Assembly (NCBI RefSeq): GCF_038502225.1
Contig: NW_027196476.1
Location: 25,001 to 89,000, forward strand
Source of the DNA: Cherax quadricarinatus
Taxonomy: Eukaryota; Arthropoda; Malacostraca; Decapoda; Parastacidae
Direction: 5' to 3'
Length of the DNA: 64,000 nucleotides
Shown here: piece after piece, positions 44,215 to 55,265 of the stretch
How the letters are laid out: each line of letters starts with the position of its first letter
Position numbering within the stretch: position 1 is the first letter of the stretch
Position numbers and translations under genes: made by a program
The notes under the pieces: generated by a model
Told to the model about the DNA's origin: nothing
What the model saw: only the letters and a program-made list of their open reading frames with translations
Databases searched by the model: none

Positions 44215-45048
44215 GCGTCAAGGGAGATTTACCTGGAGATTACTCGGAGATTACCTGGAGATTACTCGGAGATTTACCTGGAGATTACTCGGAGATTTAC
44301 CTGGAGATTACTCGGAGATTTACCTGGAAATTACTCGGAGATTTACCTCGAGATTACTCGGAGATTTACCTGGAGATTACTCGGAGATTTACCTGGAGAT
44401 TACTCGGAGATTTACCTGGAGATTACTCGGAGATTTACCTGGAGATTACTCGGAGATTTACCTGGAGATTACTCGGAGATTTACCTGGAGATTACTCGGA
44501 GATTTACCTGAAGATTACTCGGAGATTTACCTGGAGATTACTCGGAGATTTACCTGGAGATTACTCGGAGATTTACCTGGAGATTACTCGGAGATTTACC
44601 TGGAGATTACTCGGAGATTTACCTGGAGATTACTCGGAGATTTACCTGGAGATTACTCGGAGATTTACCTGGAGATTACTCGGAGATTTACCTGGAGATT
44701 ACTCGGAGATTTACAGGGAGATTACTCGGAGATTTACCTGGAGATTACTCGGAGATTTTCCTGGAGATTACTCGGTGATTTAGCTGGAGATTACTCGGAG
44801 ATTTACCTGGAGATTACTCGGAGATTTACCTGGAGATTACTCGGAGATTTACCTGGAGATTACTCTGAGATTTACCTGGAGATTACTCGGAGATTTACCT
44901 GGAGATTACTCGGAGATTTACCTGGAGATTACTCGGAGATTTACCTGGAGATTACTCTGAGATTTACCTGGAGATTACTCGGAGATTTACCTGGAGATTA
45001 CTCGGAGATTTACCTGGAGATTACTCGGAGATTTACCTGGAGATTACT
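44215..45048. repeat. 23-bp satellite array, about 36 copies
   Basis: The unit is ggagatttacctggagatta plus ctc, very homogeneous. Each unit is itself two related halves (ggagatttacct / ggagattactc). The 120 bp before it (44093-44214) is unique, with nothing recognised. Confidence 0.95.
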
Positions 45049-45099
45049 TGTTACTTTCACTTTAATTGATAAAGGTGTACGTAAAAAAATCCAGTATCA

Positions 45100-45230
45100 T
45101 TTGACTCTGACCACGGGTGGGGTTAGAACTCGCGGTCAGAGGGTATTGTGACTCTCTGACCACGGGTGGGGTTAGAACTCGCGGTCAGAGGGTATTGTGA
45201 CTCTCTGACCACGGGTTCTAACCCCAAGGA
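45100..45230. repeat. SINE-derived hairpin fragment, partly duplicated
   Basis: A segment with ctctgaccacgggtggggtt and agaactcgcggtcagaggg occurs twice in direct order, then a third partial copy ends in gggttctaacccc. The pieces match the tRNA-like arms at 27.3, 45.9 and 49.8 kb, so this is a decayed member of that family. Confidence 0.65.
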
Positions 45231-45374
45231 TATTGATGTCAATTTTTGACCGCGGGGGAGATAATGCCTTCCATTTTTTGATGGCTGTGGAAGCGATATA
45301 CCCGTAGGGGTTACACGGTGCCAAGGTGACGCTAGGAATAATGTCATATGTAGTTTTAAATTTCTCCAAAAATA

Positions 45375-45740
<366 letters not shown>

Positions 45741-45925
45741 AGTTTTAATTGGATGATGCTAATTACCCATACCTCCACTAACAACTACACTCTAATATTT
45801 ACTAAAGCAAGGAGATTCCCACTTTCTGAGACCATTAATCAAGTAACAGCTGCATCACCCAGGCAAGAAGATTGGCAGATTATATTTGGTGTCTGGGGAT
45901 GAGATGGATATTTTTCGAGTGAGGT

Positions 45926-46007
45926 ATACCACGGGTGGGGTTAGAACCCGCGATTAGAGAGTCGTAAAACTCCAGACCGACGAGGGTTCTAACCCCACCC
46001 GCGGTAT
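45926..46007. mobile_element. tRNA-SINE foldback, short form
   Basis: An inverted repeat from ataccacgggtggggttag to ctaaccccacccgcggtat around a short centre. The right arm is followed by ggttagattgcaatcgtgtc, as in the copy at 27.3 kb. It lies just upstream of LINE-B. Confidence 0.7.
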
Positions 46008-46024
46008 GGTTAGATTGCAATCGT

Positions 46025-47608
46025 GTCCTTGGAGTGAAAGTTAGATTCCACAGTCTGCGTGAGGAGTCGCAGAGGGAGCATGGACACGGGGGTCGTCCCA
46101 CAGTTACTAAAAACAACAGACATAGCCCCACTCCACAAAGGGGGCAGTAAAGCAACAGCAAAGAACTACAGACCAATAGCACTAACATCCCATATCATAA
46201 AAATCTTTGAAAGGGTCCTAAGAAGCAAGATCACCACCCATCTAGAAACCCATCAGTTACACAACCCAGGGCAACATGGGTTTAGAACAGGTCTCTCCTG
46301 TCTGTCTCAACTATTGGATCACTACGACAAGGTCCTAGATGCACTAGAAGACAAAAAGAATGCAGATGTAATATATACAAACTTTGCAAAAGCCTTCGAC
46401 AAGTGTGACCATAGCGTAATAGCGCACAAAATGCTGCTAAAGGAATAACAGGAAAAGTTAATAGATGGATCTATAATTTCCTCACTAACAGAACACAAAG
46501 AGTAGTAGTCAACAGAGTAAGTCTGAGGCGGCTACGGTGAAAAGCTCTGTTCCACAAGGCACAGTACTCGCTCCCATCTTGTTCCTCATCCTCATATACG
46601 ACATAGACAAGGATGTCAGCCACAGCACCGTGTCTTCCTTTGCAGATGACACCCGAATCTGCATGACAGTGTCTTCCATTGCAGACACTGCAAGGCTCCA
46701 GGCGGACATCAACCAAATCTTTCAGTGGGCTGCAGAAAACAATATGAAGTTCAACGATGAGAAATTTCAATTACTCAGATATGGTAAACACGAGGAAATT
46801 AAAACTTCATCGGAGTACAAAACTAATTCTGGCCACAAAATAGAGCGAAACACCAACGTCAAAGACCTGGGAGTGATCATGTCGGAGGATCTCACCTTCA
46901 AGGACCATAACATTGTATCAATCGCAGCTGCTAGAAAAATGACAGGATGGATAATGAGAACTTTCAAAACAAGGGATGCCAAGCCCATGATGACACTCTT
47001 CAGGTCACTTGTTCTATCTAGGCTGGAATATTGCTGCACACTAACAGCACCTTTCAAGGCAGGTGAAATTGCTGACCTAGAAAATGTACAGAGAACCTTC
47101 ACGGCGCGCATAACAGAGATAAAACACCTCAATTACTGGGAGCGCTTGAGGTTCCTAAACCTGTATTCCCTGGAACGCAGGAGGGAGAGATACATGATTA
47201 TATACACCTGGAAAATCCTAGAGGGACTAGTACCGAACTTGCACACGAAAATCACTCAATGAAAGCAAAAGACTGGGTAGACGATGCAACATTCCCCCAA
47301 TGAAAAGCAGGGGTGTCACTAGCACGTTAAGAGACCATACAATAAGTGTCAGGGGCCCGAGACTGTTCAACTGCCTCCCAGCATACATAAGGGGGATTAC
47401 CAATAGACCCCTGGCAGTCTTCAAGCTGGCACTGGACAAGCACCTAAAGTCGGTTCCTGACCAGCCGGGCTGTGGCTCGTACGTTGATTTGCGTGCAGCC
47501 AGCAGTAACAGCCTGGTTGATGAGGCTCTGATCCACCAGGAGGCCTGGTCACAGACCTGGCCGCGGGGGCGTTGACCCCCGGAACTCTCTCCAGGTAAAC
47601 TCCAGGTA
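46025..47608 (+). mobile_element. LINE-B, 5'-truncated CR1/Jockey-type LINE
   Basis: A second LINE family, clearly different from LINE-A. It starts inside reverse transcriptase and ends at about 47608 with ctccaggtaaactccaggta, the short repeated 3' terminus common for CR1-like elements. There is no poly(A) or GA tail. The 3' coding end is GC-rich (ggcctggtcacagacctggc). Confidence 0.85.
46059..47575 (+). pseudogene. LINE-B reverse transcriptase remnant
   Basis: Three blocks in three frames. Block 1 (46059-46448) has APLHKGG, NYRPIALTSHIIKIFERV and HGFRTGLSCLSQLL, then the catalytic block read here as IYTNFAKAFDKCDH; the usual Asp of the (L)DFxKAFD motif appears as Asn at its first position. 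Block 2 (46537-47262) has SVPQGTVLAPILFLI, the catalytic FADDT near 46640 and a long C-terminal part (LSRLEYCCTLTAPFKAG). Block 3 (47300-47575) has ISVRGPRLFNCLPAYIRGIT and the tail. Frameshifts fall near 46440-46530 and near 47255. The endonuclease is absent. Not functional. Confidence 0.85.
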
Positions 47609-47649
47609 AGCCAGGCCGCCGGAACTAGGCCATACGTCGCATTTACTTA

Positions 47650-48080
47650 CCAAAAGAAGCTGTACATCGTACATGTACAGTGTACAACTCTGTAAGAGGT
47701 ACAACTGCGCTCTCACTTTGAAAATACTTCTGTCTCATGGACTTCCTGAACTCCTTCATCTGTGATTTCTGGACGGAACAGAGACCTGTACAAGGCAACT
47801 CGCCTCTTCTTCCGGACCAGGTTTGTTCGATATTCCTTTTTTTTAGCAATGTCTTCATTAGAGATAGGTGTGGTGGCCTTATTATACTCACAAGAATATT
47901 ATGGAAGTACCACACTTGGCTCCACCTCGCCATCGGCAAAATAACAGTTTTTATACCACAAGACGGGCAGGGAACAGCATCACCACTCGCCTGTATCTCT
48001 CAAGAGCATCACTACATCTGTGATAATTTCTTCCTAGAAAGATTCAAGTTTGGAACATGTTTGTAATATATTCAAACATT
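47650..48080 (+). pseudogene. Decayed LINE-A-like C-terminal relic
   Basis: Low-identity match to the LINE-A ORF2 end. It has ggtgtggtggccttattat, then WKYHTWLHL where LINE-A has SKYHTWIHF, then an ATRRA-like 'accacaagacgggcag' and SRTSLHL-like 'ctcaagagcatcactac' in the same order and spacing. Frames are broken. This is an older insertion of the same or a sister family, showing that the lineage has been active more than once. The stretch 48080-48435 shows no gene. Confidence 0.65.
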
Positions 48081-48436
48081 AACGAAGCAAAGGTAATTAA
48101 CGAAATGACCTACAATTAATTACCTCACCACAGTCCTCACATAAATTAATTATCATATATTATTATACTTGTGAAAATAAACCAGCGTTTGTCTGTGTGA
48201 AAGACTGAAATTACCTCTGTAAATCTGAGATTTATAATTCATCAGCAAATATGCAGTTAAATCTGTCTCTTAGTTCTGAGGACTGTCTCAGTCTTAGTGT
48301 TTAGGTTATGTAGTCATAACAGCAAAATATTAGAGCAGGTGCTACGTACAGGGTAAACTGGAAGTGTGTTTGAAGTCTCTATATAATAATTCTTACTTGA
48401 GAGATAATGTTAGGGAAGGTATCTTAATGAGTTGAG

Positions 48437-48499
48437 GGGGGAGAGAGGGAGGGAGAGAGGGAGAGAGAGGGAGAGTGAGAGAGAGAGGGAGAGGAGAGA
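48437..48499. repeat. GA-rich tract before LINE-A 3'UTR copy
   Basis: A gggagagagggagagagag-like tract of about 60 bp, ending where the LINE-A 3' end begins (gtgtctcataacaataaaa). Confidence 0.85.
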
Positions 48500-49011
48500 T
48501 GTGTGTCTCATAACAATAAAAATGCTTTCAAATGAGCTGTTGTAGGTAACAGCTTCTAGCTTGTCAATAAAACTAGGAATTCTTAACATGTAAATAGCTT
48601 GTAAAGCTAGCTTGTAAATAGCTTGTCAATAAAGTTAGGAATCCTTAACCTGTAAATAGCTTGTCAATAAAACTAGGAATTCTTAACCTGTAAATAGCTT
48701 GTCAATAAAACTAGGAATTCTTAACCTGTAAATAGCTTGTCAATAAAGTTAGGAATCCTTAACCTGTAAATAGCTTGTCAATAAAACTAGGAATTCTTAA
48801 CCTGTAAATAGCTTGTCAATAAAACTAGGAATTCTTAACCTGTAAATAGCTTGTCAATAAAACTAGGAATTCTTAACCTGTAAATAGCTTGTCAATAAAG
48901 TTAGGAATCCTTAACCTGTAAATAGCTTGTCAATAAAGCTAGGAATCCTTAACCTGTAAATAGCTTGTCAATGAAGCTAGGGATCCTTATCCTTGTCAAA
49001 CCCTGTGTAAA

Positions 49012-49015
<4 letters not shown>
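48500..49015 (+). mobile_element. LINE-A 3'UTR-only copy with expanded 38-bp units
   Basis: It starts at the ORF2 stop region (gtctcataacaataaaaatg) and contains only the LINE-A 3'UTR. The 38-bp unit (gcttgtcaataaaactagg and aattcttaacctgtaaata), present twice in the 5' cluster copies, is repeated about 11 times here (gtcaataaa at about 38-bp steps between 48560 and 48975). Each unit has an AATAAA. It ends with the usual ccttgtcaaaccctgtgt and enters GA again. Confidence 0.88.

Positions 49016-49052
<37 letters not shown>
49016..49052. repeat. (GA)n tract after LINE-A 3'UTR copy
   Basis: 37 bp of pure GA following the 3'UTR. Then 49053-49204 is unique sequence with no gene seen. Confidence 0.9.
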
Positions 49053-49055
<3 letters not shown>

Positions 49056-49204
49056 CTTATAAGACTGGAAATACAATCTGAGACTTCTCTCTCCTGCAGC
49101 AATAGTAGACACAAGTCAAATATAATAGTTGATAGTCGCACTCTGTAAGTGACTAGTACACGATGGTTGTATTAATATAAACCAGACGAAGCTGAGAAAC
49201 TATC

Positions 49205-51880
49205 ATGGTCACAACAATTATCACAATACCAAGACTGGAACAATTATCACAATACCAAGACTGGAACAATTATCACAATACCAAGACTGGAACAATTATC
49301 ACAATACCAAGACTGGAAAAATTATCACAATACCAAGACTGGAACAATTATCACAATACCAAGACTGGAACAATTATCACAATACCAAGACTGGAACAAT
49401 TATCACAATACCAAGACTGGAACAATTATCACGATACTAAGATTGGAACAATTATCACAATACCAAGACTAGAACAATTATCACAATACCAAGGCTGGAA
49501 CAATGACCACAATACCGAGACTGGAACAATTATCACAATACCAAGACTGGAAAAATTATCACAATACCAAGACTGGAACAATTATCACAATACCAAGACT
49601 GGAAAAATTATCACAATATCAAGACTGGAACAATTATCACAATACCAAGACTGGAAAAATTATCACAATATCAAGACTGGAACAATTATCACAATACCAA
49701 GACTGGAACAATTATCACAATACCAATACTGGAACAATTATCACAATACCAAGACTAGAACAATTGACTCACGAAATCGTAATGACACGATTGCAAACAA
49801 ACCATACCCCCGGCCGGGATTGAACCCGCGGTCATAGAGTCTCAAAACTCCAGCCCGTCGCGTTAGCCACTAGACCAGCTAGCCACAATAAGATTCATCC
49901 AACTAGGTATATTTCTACACCATAGGAAGGTTAGCACAGGCACCTCTGTGACCACAAATGCAAGTTTTTACAGACGAATCTCCAGCTAGCGTGGCTAGTT
50001 GGACGAATCTTATTGTGGCTAGTTGGTCTAGTGGCTAACGCGACGGTCTGGAGTTTTGAGACTCTCTGACCGCGGGTTCAATCCCGGCCGGGGAATGGTT
50101 TCTGGAAAAATTATCACAATACCAAGACTGTAACAATTATCACAATACCAAGACTGGAACAATTATCACAATACCAAGACTGGAACAATGATCACAATAC
50201 CAAGACTGGAACAATTATCACAATACCAAGACTGGAACAATTATCACAATACCAAGACTGGAACAATTATCACAATACCAAGACTGGAACAATTATCACA
50301 ACACCAAGACTGGAACAATTATCACAAAACCAAGACTGGAACAATTAACACAACACCAATACTGGAACAATGATCTCAATACCTAGACTGGAACAATTAT
50401 CACAATACCAAGACTGGAACAATTATCACAATACCAAGACTGGAACAATTATCACAACACCAAGACTGGAACAATTATCACAACACCAAGACTGGAACAA
50501 TTATCACAACACCAAGACTGGAACAATTATCACAACACCAAGACTGGATCACAATACCAAGACTGGAACAATTATCACAATACCAAGACTGGAACAATTA
50601 TCACAACACCAAGACTGGAACAATTATCACAATACTAAAATTGGAACAATTTTCACAATTTTAAGACTGGAACAATTATCACAATACCAAGACTGGAACA
50701 ATTATCACAATACCAAGACTGGAACAATTATCACGATACTAAGATTGGAACAATTATCACAATACCAAGATTGGAACAATTATCACAATGCTAAGATTGG
50801 AACAATTATCACAATACCAAGATTGGAACAATTATCACAATACCAAGACTGGAACAATTATCACAATACCAAGACTAGCACAATTATCACAATACCAAGG
50901 CTGGAACGATGACCACAATACCGAGACTGGAACAATTATCACAATACCAAGACTGGAACAATTATCACAATACCAAGGCTGGAACGATGACCACAATACC
51001 GAGACTGGAACAATTATCACAATACCAAGATTGGAACAATTATCACAATGCTAAGATTGGAACAATTATCACAATACCAAGATTGGAACAATTATCACAA
51101 TACCAAGACTGGAACAATTATCACAATACCAAGACTAGAACAATTATCACAATACCAAGACTGGAACAATTATCACAATACCAAGATTGGAACAATTATC
51201 ACAACACCAAGACTGGAACAATTATCACAATACCAAGACTAGAACAATTATCACAATACCAAGACTAGAACAATTATCACAATACCAAGACTGGAACAAT
51301 TATCACAATGCTAAGATTGGAACAATTATCACAATAAGATTGGAACAATTATCACAATTATACCTAAGATTGGAACAATTATCACAATACAATTGCTAAG
51401 ATTGGAACAATTATCACAATACCAAGAACAATTATCACAATTGGAACAATTATCACAATACCAACTGGAACAATTATCACTGACTAGAACAATTATACCA
51501 AGACTGGAACAATACCAAAGAACAATTATCACAATACTGGAACAATTATCACAACACCAAGACACAATACCAAGACTGGAACAATTATCACAATACCAAG
51601 ACTAGACTGGAACAATTATCACAATACCAAAGGCTGACTAGAACAATGACCACAATACCAAGAGACTCACAACACCAAGACTGGAACAATTATCACAATA
51701 CCAAGACTGGAACAATTATCACAATACCAAGACTGGAACAATTATCACAACACCAAGACTGGAACAATTATCACAACACCAAGACTGGAACAATTATCAC
51801 AATACCAAGACTGGAACAATTATCACAATACCAAAACTGGAACAATTATCACAATACCAAAACTGGAACAATTCAAAAGT
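49205..51880. repeat. 26-bp satellite array, about 90 copies
   Basis: The unit is caattatcacaataccaaga plus ctggaa, with caccaag, actaagattgg and accgagactgg variants. It is interrupted by a SINE pair at 49767-50103. The 51320-51680 part is scrambled by many partial units, unlike the rest. It shares cacaatacca and ctggaacaatta with the 31-bp array at 42.5-44.1 kb. 51881-51964 is unique. Confidence 0.95.
49767..50103. mobile_element. Inverted pair of tRNA-derived SINEs
   Basis: Left copy on -, right copy on +. Both contain, in the SINE direction, gtggctagttggtctagtgg (A-box region), ctaacgcgacggtctggag, ttttgagactctctgaccgc and the B box gggttcaatcccgg. Spacer 49910-49995 (ggttagcacaggcacctctg and tttttacagacgaatctcc) separates them. 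The left copy has the tail tcgtaatgacacgattgcaa in reverse. It is inserted inside the 26-bp array. The arms could fold into a long hairpin RNA. It is tRNA-like, not a tRNA gene. Confidence 0.82.
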
Positions 51881-51964
51881 AACCCACAATACAACAGCTG
51901 TAACAATTACTCACAGTACTGTGAGTAGTATAGAAAGTGGCTATGTGAATGACTATTGCACGAT

Positions 51965-52150
51965 CATTTCAGGTGGCCCGTGGCCTGGTAGGCAAAGCTC
52001 TCGCGTCACACACTGTGTGTCCGGGTTCGATTCCCAGCAAGGGTTAAAACATTGGGTGTGTTTCCTTATACCTGTTGTCCCTCTTCACCCATCAGTAAAA
52101 TAGGTACCTGGGTGTTAGTGGACTTGTGTGGGTCGCATCCTGGGTCTGTA
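51965..52150 (+). mobile_element. tRNA-derived SINE
   Basis: The head has the A-box-like gtggcctggtaggcaaagct and B box gggttcgattccc. The body has ggtacctgggtgttagtgg and gtgtgggtcgcatcctggg. Same family as 40572-41120 but without the tail amplification. It runs directly into the 21-bp array. Confidence 0.8.
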
Positions 52151-52802
52151 TACCTTGTACATGTACTTGTATACCTTGTACATGTACTTGTATACCTTGT
52201 ACATGTACTTGTATACCTTGTACATGTACTTGTATACCTTGTACATGTATTTGTATACCTTGTACATGTACTTGTATACCTTGTACATGTACTTGTATAC
52301 CTTATACATGTACTTGTATACCTTGTACATGTACTTGTATACCTTATACATGTACTTGTATACCTTGTACATGTACTTGTATACCTTGTACATGTACTTG
52401 TATACCTTATACATGTACTTGTATACCTTGTACATGTACTTGTATACCTTATACATGTACTTGTATACCTTGTACATGTACTTGTATACCTTATACATGT
52501 ACTTGTATACCTTGTACATGTACTTGTATACCTTATACATGTACTTGTATACCTTGTACATGTACTTGTATACCTTATACATGTACTTGTATACCTTGTA
52601 CATGTACTTGTATACCTTGTACATGTACTTGTATACCTTGTACATGTACTTGTATACCTTATACATGTACTTGTATACCTTGTACATGTACTTGTATACC
52701 TTATACATGTACTTGTATACCTTGTACATGTACTTGTATACCTTATACATGTACTTGTATACCTTGTACATGTACTTGTATACCTTGTACATGTACTTGT
52801 AG
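52140..52802. repeat. 21-bp palindromic satellite array, about 31 copies
   Basis: The unit is cttgtataccttgtacatgt plus a. It contains the palindromes gtatac and tgtaca. The unit has no stop codon on either strand, so both strands are open throughout (YLVHVLV on +, MYKVYKY on -). Units with ttatacatg and ttgtacatg alternate over much of the middle, a 42-bp higher-order pattern. Confidence 0.95.
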
Positions 52803-52809
52803 AAATAAG

Positions 52810-52827
52810 GATTATTATTATTATTAC

Positions 52828-52902
<75 letters not shown>
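52810..52902. repeat. (ATT)n microsatellite
   Basis: About 90 bp of ATT following the 21-bp array after a short aaataagg link. 52903-53032 is AT-rich with nothing recognised. Confidence 0.95.
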
Positions 52903-52904
<2 letters not shown>

Positions 52905-53032
52905 TTTCATACTTCGCCCTAATCTCTCATCGTTAAACCCATCTCAAAATATTTAAAATTTTCTCTTCAACTCAAAAAAACATCAACTTTTATGTGAATC
53001 CCAATGAATCATCCGAGAAATAGAATTTTATT

Positions 53033-53100
53033 TACTTTCTTCTATCTGCCTAGTATGGGCCAGTAGGCCTGATGCAGTGCTCCTCCTTTATGTTCTCATA
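53033..53100 (-). repeat. Dispersed repeat fragment, reverse copy of the one near 29.3 kb
   Basis: It holds cctagtatgggccagtaggc and gatgcagtgctcctcc; in reverse complement it matches 29285-29325. Flanking 53101-53480 shows no gene. Confidence 0.6.
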
Positions 53101-53489
53101 GGGAATATTCTTAAATTAACATTGGTGTGTGCATCAGAGTTTTAAATTAATTTATATTATTTGCTGTTTGGTAGCCGCAACATCAACACCTCCAGTAGAG
53201 ACGTGTTGTGATGTCACTGGCTAGGAGAGCTGACTGTACAATAATAACAAATAACATTCACATAGGAGAGTGAAAAGGTTTTGACGTCTTTTTGACGTCT
53301 TTTCGGCCCATCTTGGACCATTCACAAGTTACATTGAAAGAAAGAGGTTTCTGTTCACGTTTGCCAGGACGGGTCCTGGCACAGGTCTTCTCCATATGGT
53401 GGCCTGACACTGGTTCCCGAATGAGTGGTACCGTTTATAGTTCTATGACAGGTGGCACGGTGAGCATTCATGTCAAGTGTGGTACCACT

Positions 53490-53560
53490 TACAGCCCCGT
53501 GACGGGGGCAGCCCCATGACGGGAGCAGCCCCATGACGGGGGCAGCCCCCTGACAAGTCC
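53490..53560. repeat. 17-bp GC-rich repeat, about four copies
   Basis: Units are ccccatgacgggggcag with small changes. Each unit holds a cccc...gggg dyad around atga/gtga. Confidence 0.8.
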
Positions 53561-53654
53561 ACAGCGAGCCATCTCTGTGTCTCACTTCGGGAGTGAGTGA
53601 GCCAGTGTACACAGACGAGGAAAACAGCAACGGGGGAAAGAGAGAGTTGGAACA

Positions 53655-54165
53655 AGTAGTTGTAGTGGTAGTAGTAGTAGTAGTAGTAGAAGTAGTAGTG
53701 GCAGTGGTAAGGCTGGTAGTGGTAGTAGTAGTGGTAGTGTTAGTAGTAGTGGTAGTGGTAAGGCTGGTAGTAGGAGTAGTAGTGGTAGTGGTAAGGCTAG
53801 TAGTAGTAGTGGTAAGTCTGGTAGTGGTAAGGCTGGTAGTGGGAGTAGTAGTGGTACTGGTAAGGCTAGTAGTGGTAGTAGTAGTGGTAGTGTTAGTAGT
53901 AGTGGTAGTGGTAAGGCTGGTAGTGGGAGTAGTAGTGGGAGTAGTAGTGGTAGTGGTAAGGCTGGTAGTAGTAGTGGTAAGTCTGGTAGTGGTAAGGCTG
54001 GTAGTGGGAGTAGTAGTGGTAGTGGAAAGTAGGGGGCGTAGTTTATGGCACAAGAGATAGAAAAGGGAGCGAAGGGAGGCAATAGTAGTGGTAGTAACAA
54101 TAGTAGTGGTAGTAACAATAGTAGTGGTAGTAACAATAGTAGTGGTAGTAACAATAGTAGCTGAA
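53655..54165. repeat. GTA/GTG-type trinucleotide array
   Basis: Made of agtagtggtagtggtaagg blocks, with taaggctggtagtgggagt recurring at irregular steps, ending in gtagtaacaatagtagtgg repeats (about 54090-54160). The Val-rich + and Thr-rich - frames are by-products. Confidence 0.9.
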
Positions 54166-54179
54166 GTGGAAGCTGGGTC

Positions 54180-55125
54180 AGGCTAAGGACAAGTAAAGGA
54201 GGACTGCAGGAAAGCTAAGAACCCACAAGGAGCACTGCAGGAAAGCTAAGAACCCACAAGGAGCACTGCAGGAAAGCTAAGAACCCACAAGAAGCACTGC
54301 AGAAGCTAAGAACCCACAAGGAGCACTGGAGGAAGGCTAAGAACCCACAAGGAGCACTGCAGGAAAGCTAAGAACCCACAAGGAGCACTGCAGAAGCTAA
54401 GAATCCACAAGGAGCACTGCAGGAAGGTTAAGAACCCACAAGGAGCACTGCAGGAAAGCTAAGAACCCACAAGGAGCACTGCAGAAGCTAAGAACCCACA
54501 AGAGGAGCACTGCAGGAGAGCTAAAAACCCACAAGGAACACTGCAGAAGCTAAGAACCCACTAGGAGCTCGGCAGGAAAGCTAAGAACCCACAAGGAGCA
54601 CTGCAGGAAAGCTAAGAACCCACAAGGAGCACTGCAGAAGCTAAGAACCCACAAGGAGCACTGCAGAAAAGCTAAGAATCCACGAGGAGCACTGCAGGAA
54701 AGCTAAGAACCCACAAGGAGCACTGCAGGAAAGCTAAGAACCCACAAGGAGTACTGCAGGAAAGCTAAGAACCCACAAGGAGCACTGCAGGAAAGCTAAG
54801 AATCCACAAGGAGCACTGCAGAAGAACTAAGGACCCACACGGAGCACTGCAGAAGAACTAAGGACCCACAAGGAGCACTGCAGAAGAACTGAGGACCCAC
54901 AAGGAGCACTGCAGAATAACTAAGGACCCACAAGGAGCACTGCAGAAGAACTAAGGACCCACAAGGAGCACTGCAGAAGAACTAAGGACCCACAAGGAGC
55001 ACTGAAGAAGAACTAAGGACCCACAAGGAGCACTGCAGAAGAACTAAGGACCCACAAGGAGTGCTGCAGGAGAACTAAGGACCCACAAGGAGCACTGCAG
55101 GAAAGCTAAGGACCCACAAGGGACG
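54180..55125. repeat. 31-bp satellite array, about 30 copies
   Basis: The unit is aggaaagctaagaacccaca plus aggagcactgc. A shorter 27-bp form (gcagaagctaagaaccc) is mixed in. From about 54810 the unit changes to agaagaactaaggacccac with the same 31-bp length. It abuts the 5' end of LINE-C. Confidence 0.95.
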
Positions 55126-55152
55126 AAAAACTGGAGAACAGAACACACTAGG

Positions 55153-55222
55153 CGACTTAAAAAAGCCCACTGTGTGGGCGAAACGTTGTCAATAAAGGAT
55201 CACATTAAACTGCATATGTGCG
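55153..55222 (+). promoter_or_regulatory. 5' leader module of LINE-C with hairpin and cgaaacgttg core
   Basis: It holds cttaaaaaagcccactgtg, tgggcgaaacgttgtcaata and aaggatcacattaaactgca. The gccca/tgggc arms form a small hairpin. The same order is found at 40415-40462 (minus) and in both arms of the foldback at 14.5 kb. Its role is unknown; it sits where a LINE 5'UTR or internal promoter would be. Confidence 0.5.
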
Positions 55223-55265
55223 CGATCTCTACGAACTTTGCGCGCTCTCTACGAATTGAAGCAAG

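Noticed and set aside
50000..50100. Functional tRNA gene (A and B boxes present)
   Set aside because: The anticodon arm is irregular, no acceptor stem closes, and the segment is one arm of an inverted SINE pair.
53292..53519. Short open frame of 75 codons near 53.3-53.5 kb
   Set aside because: It overlaps a 17-bp GC-rich repeat, matches no family I know, and has no supporting signals.
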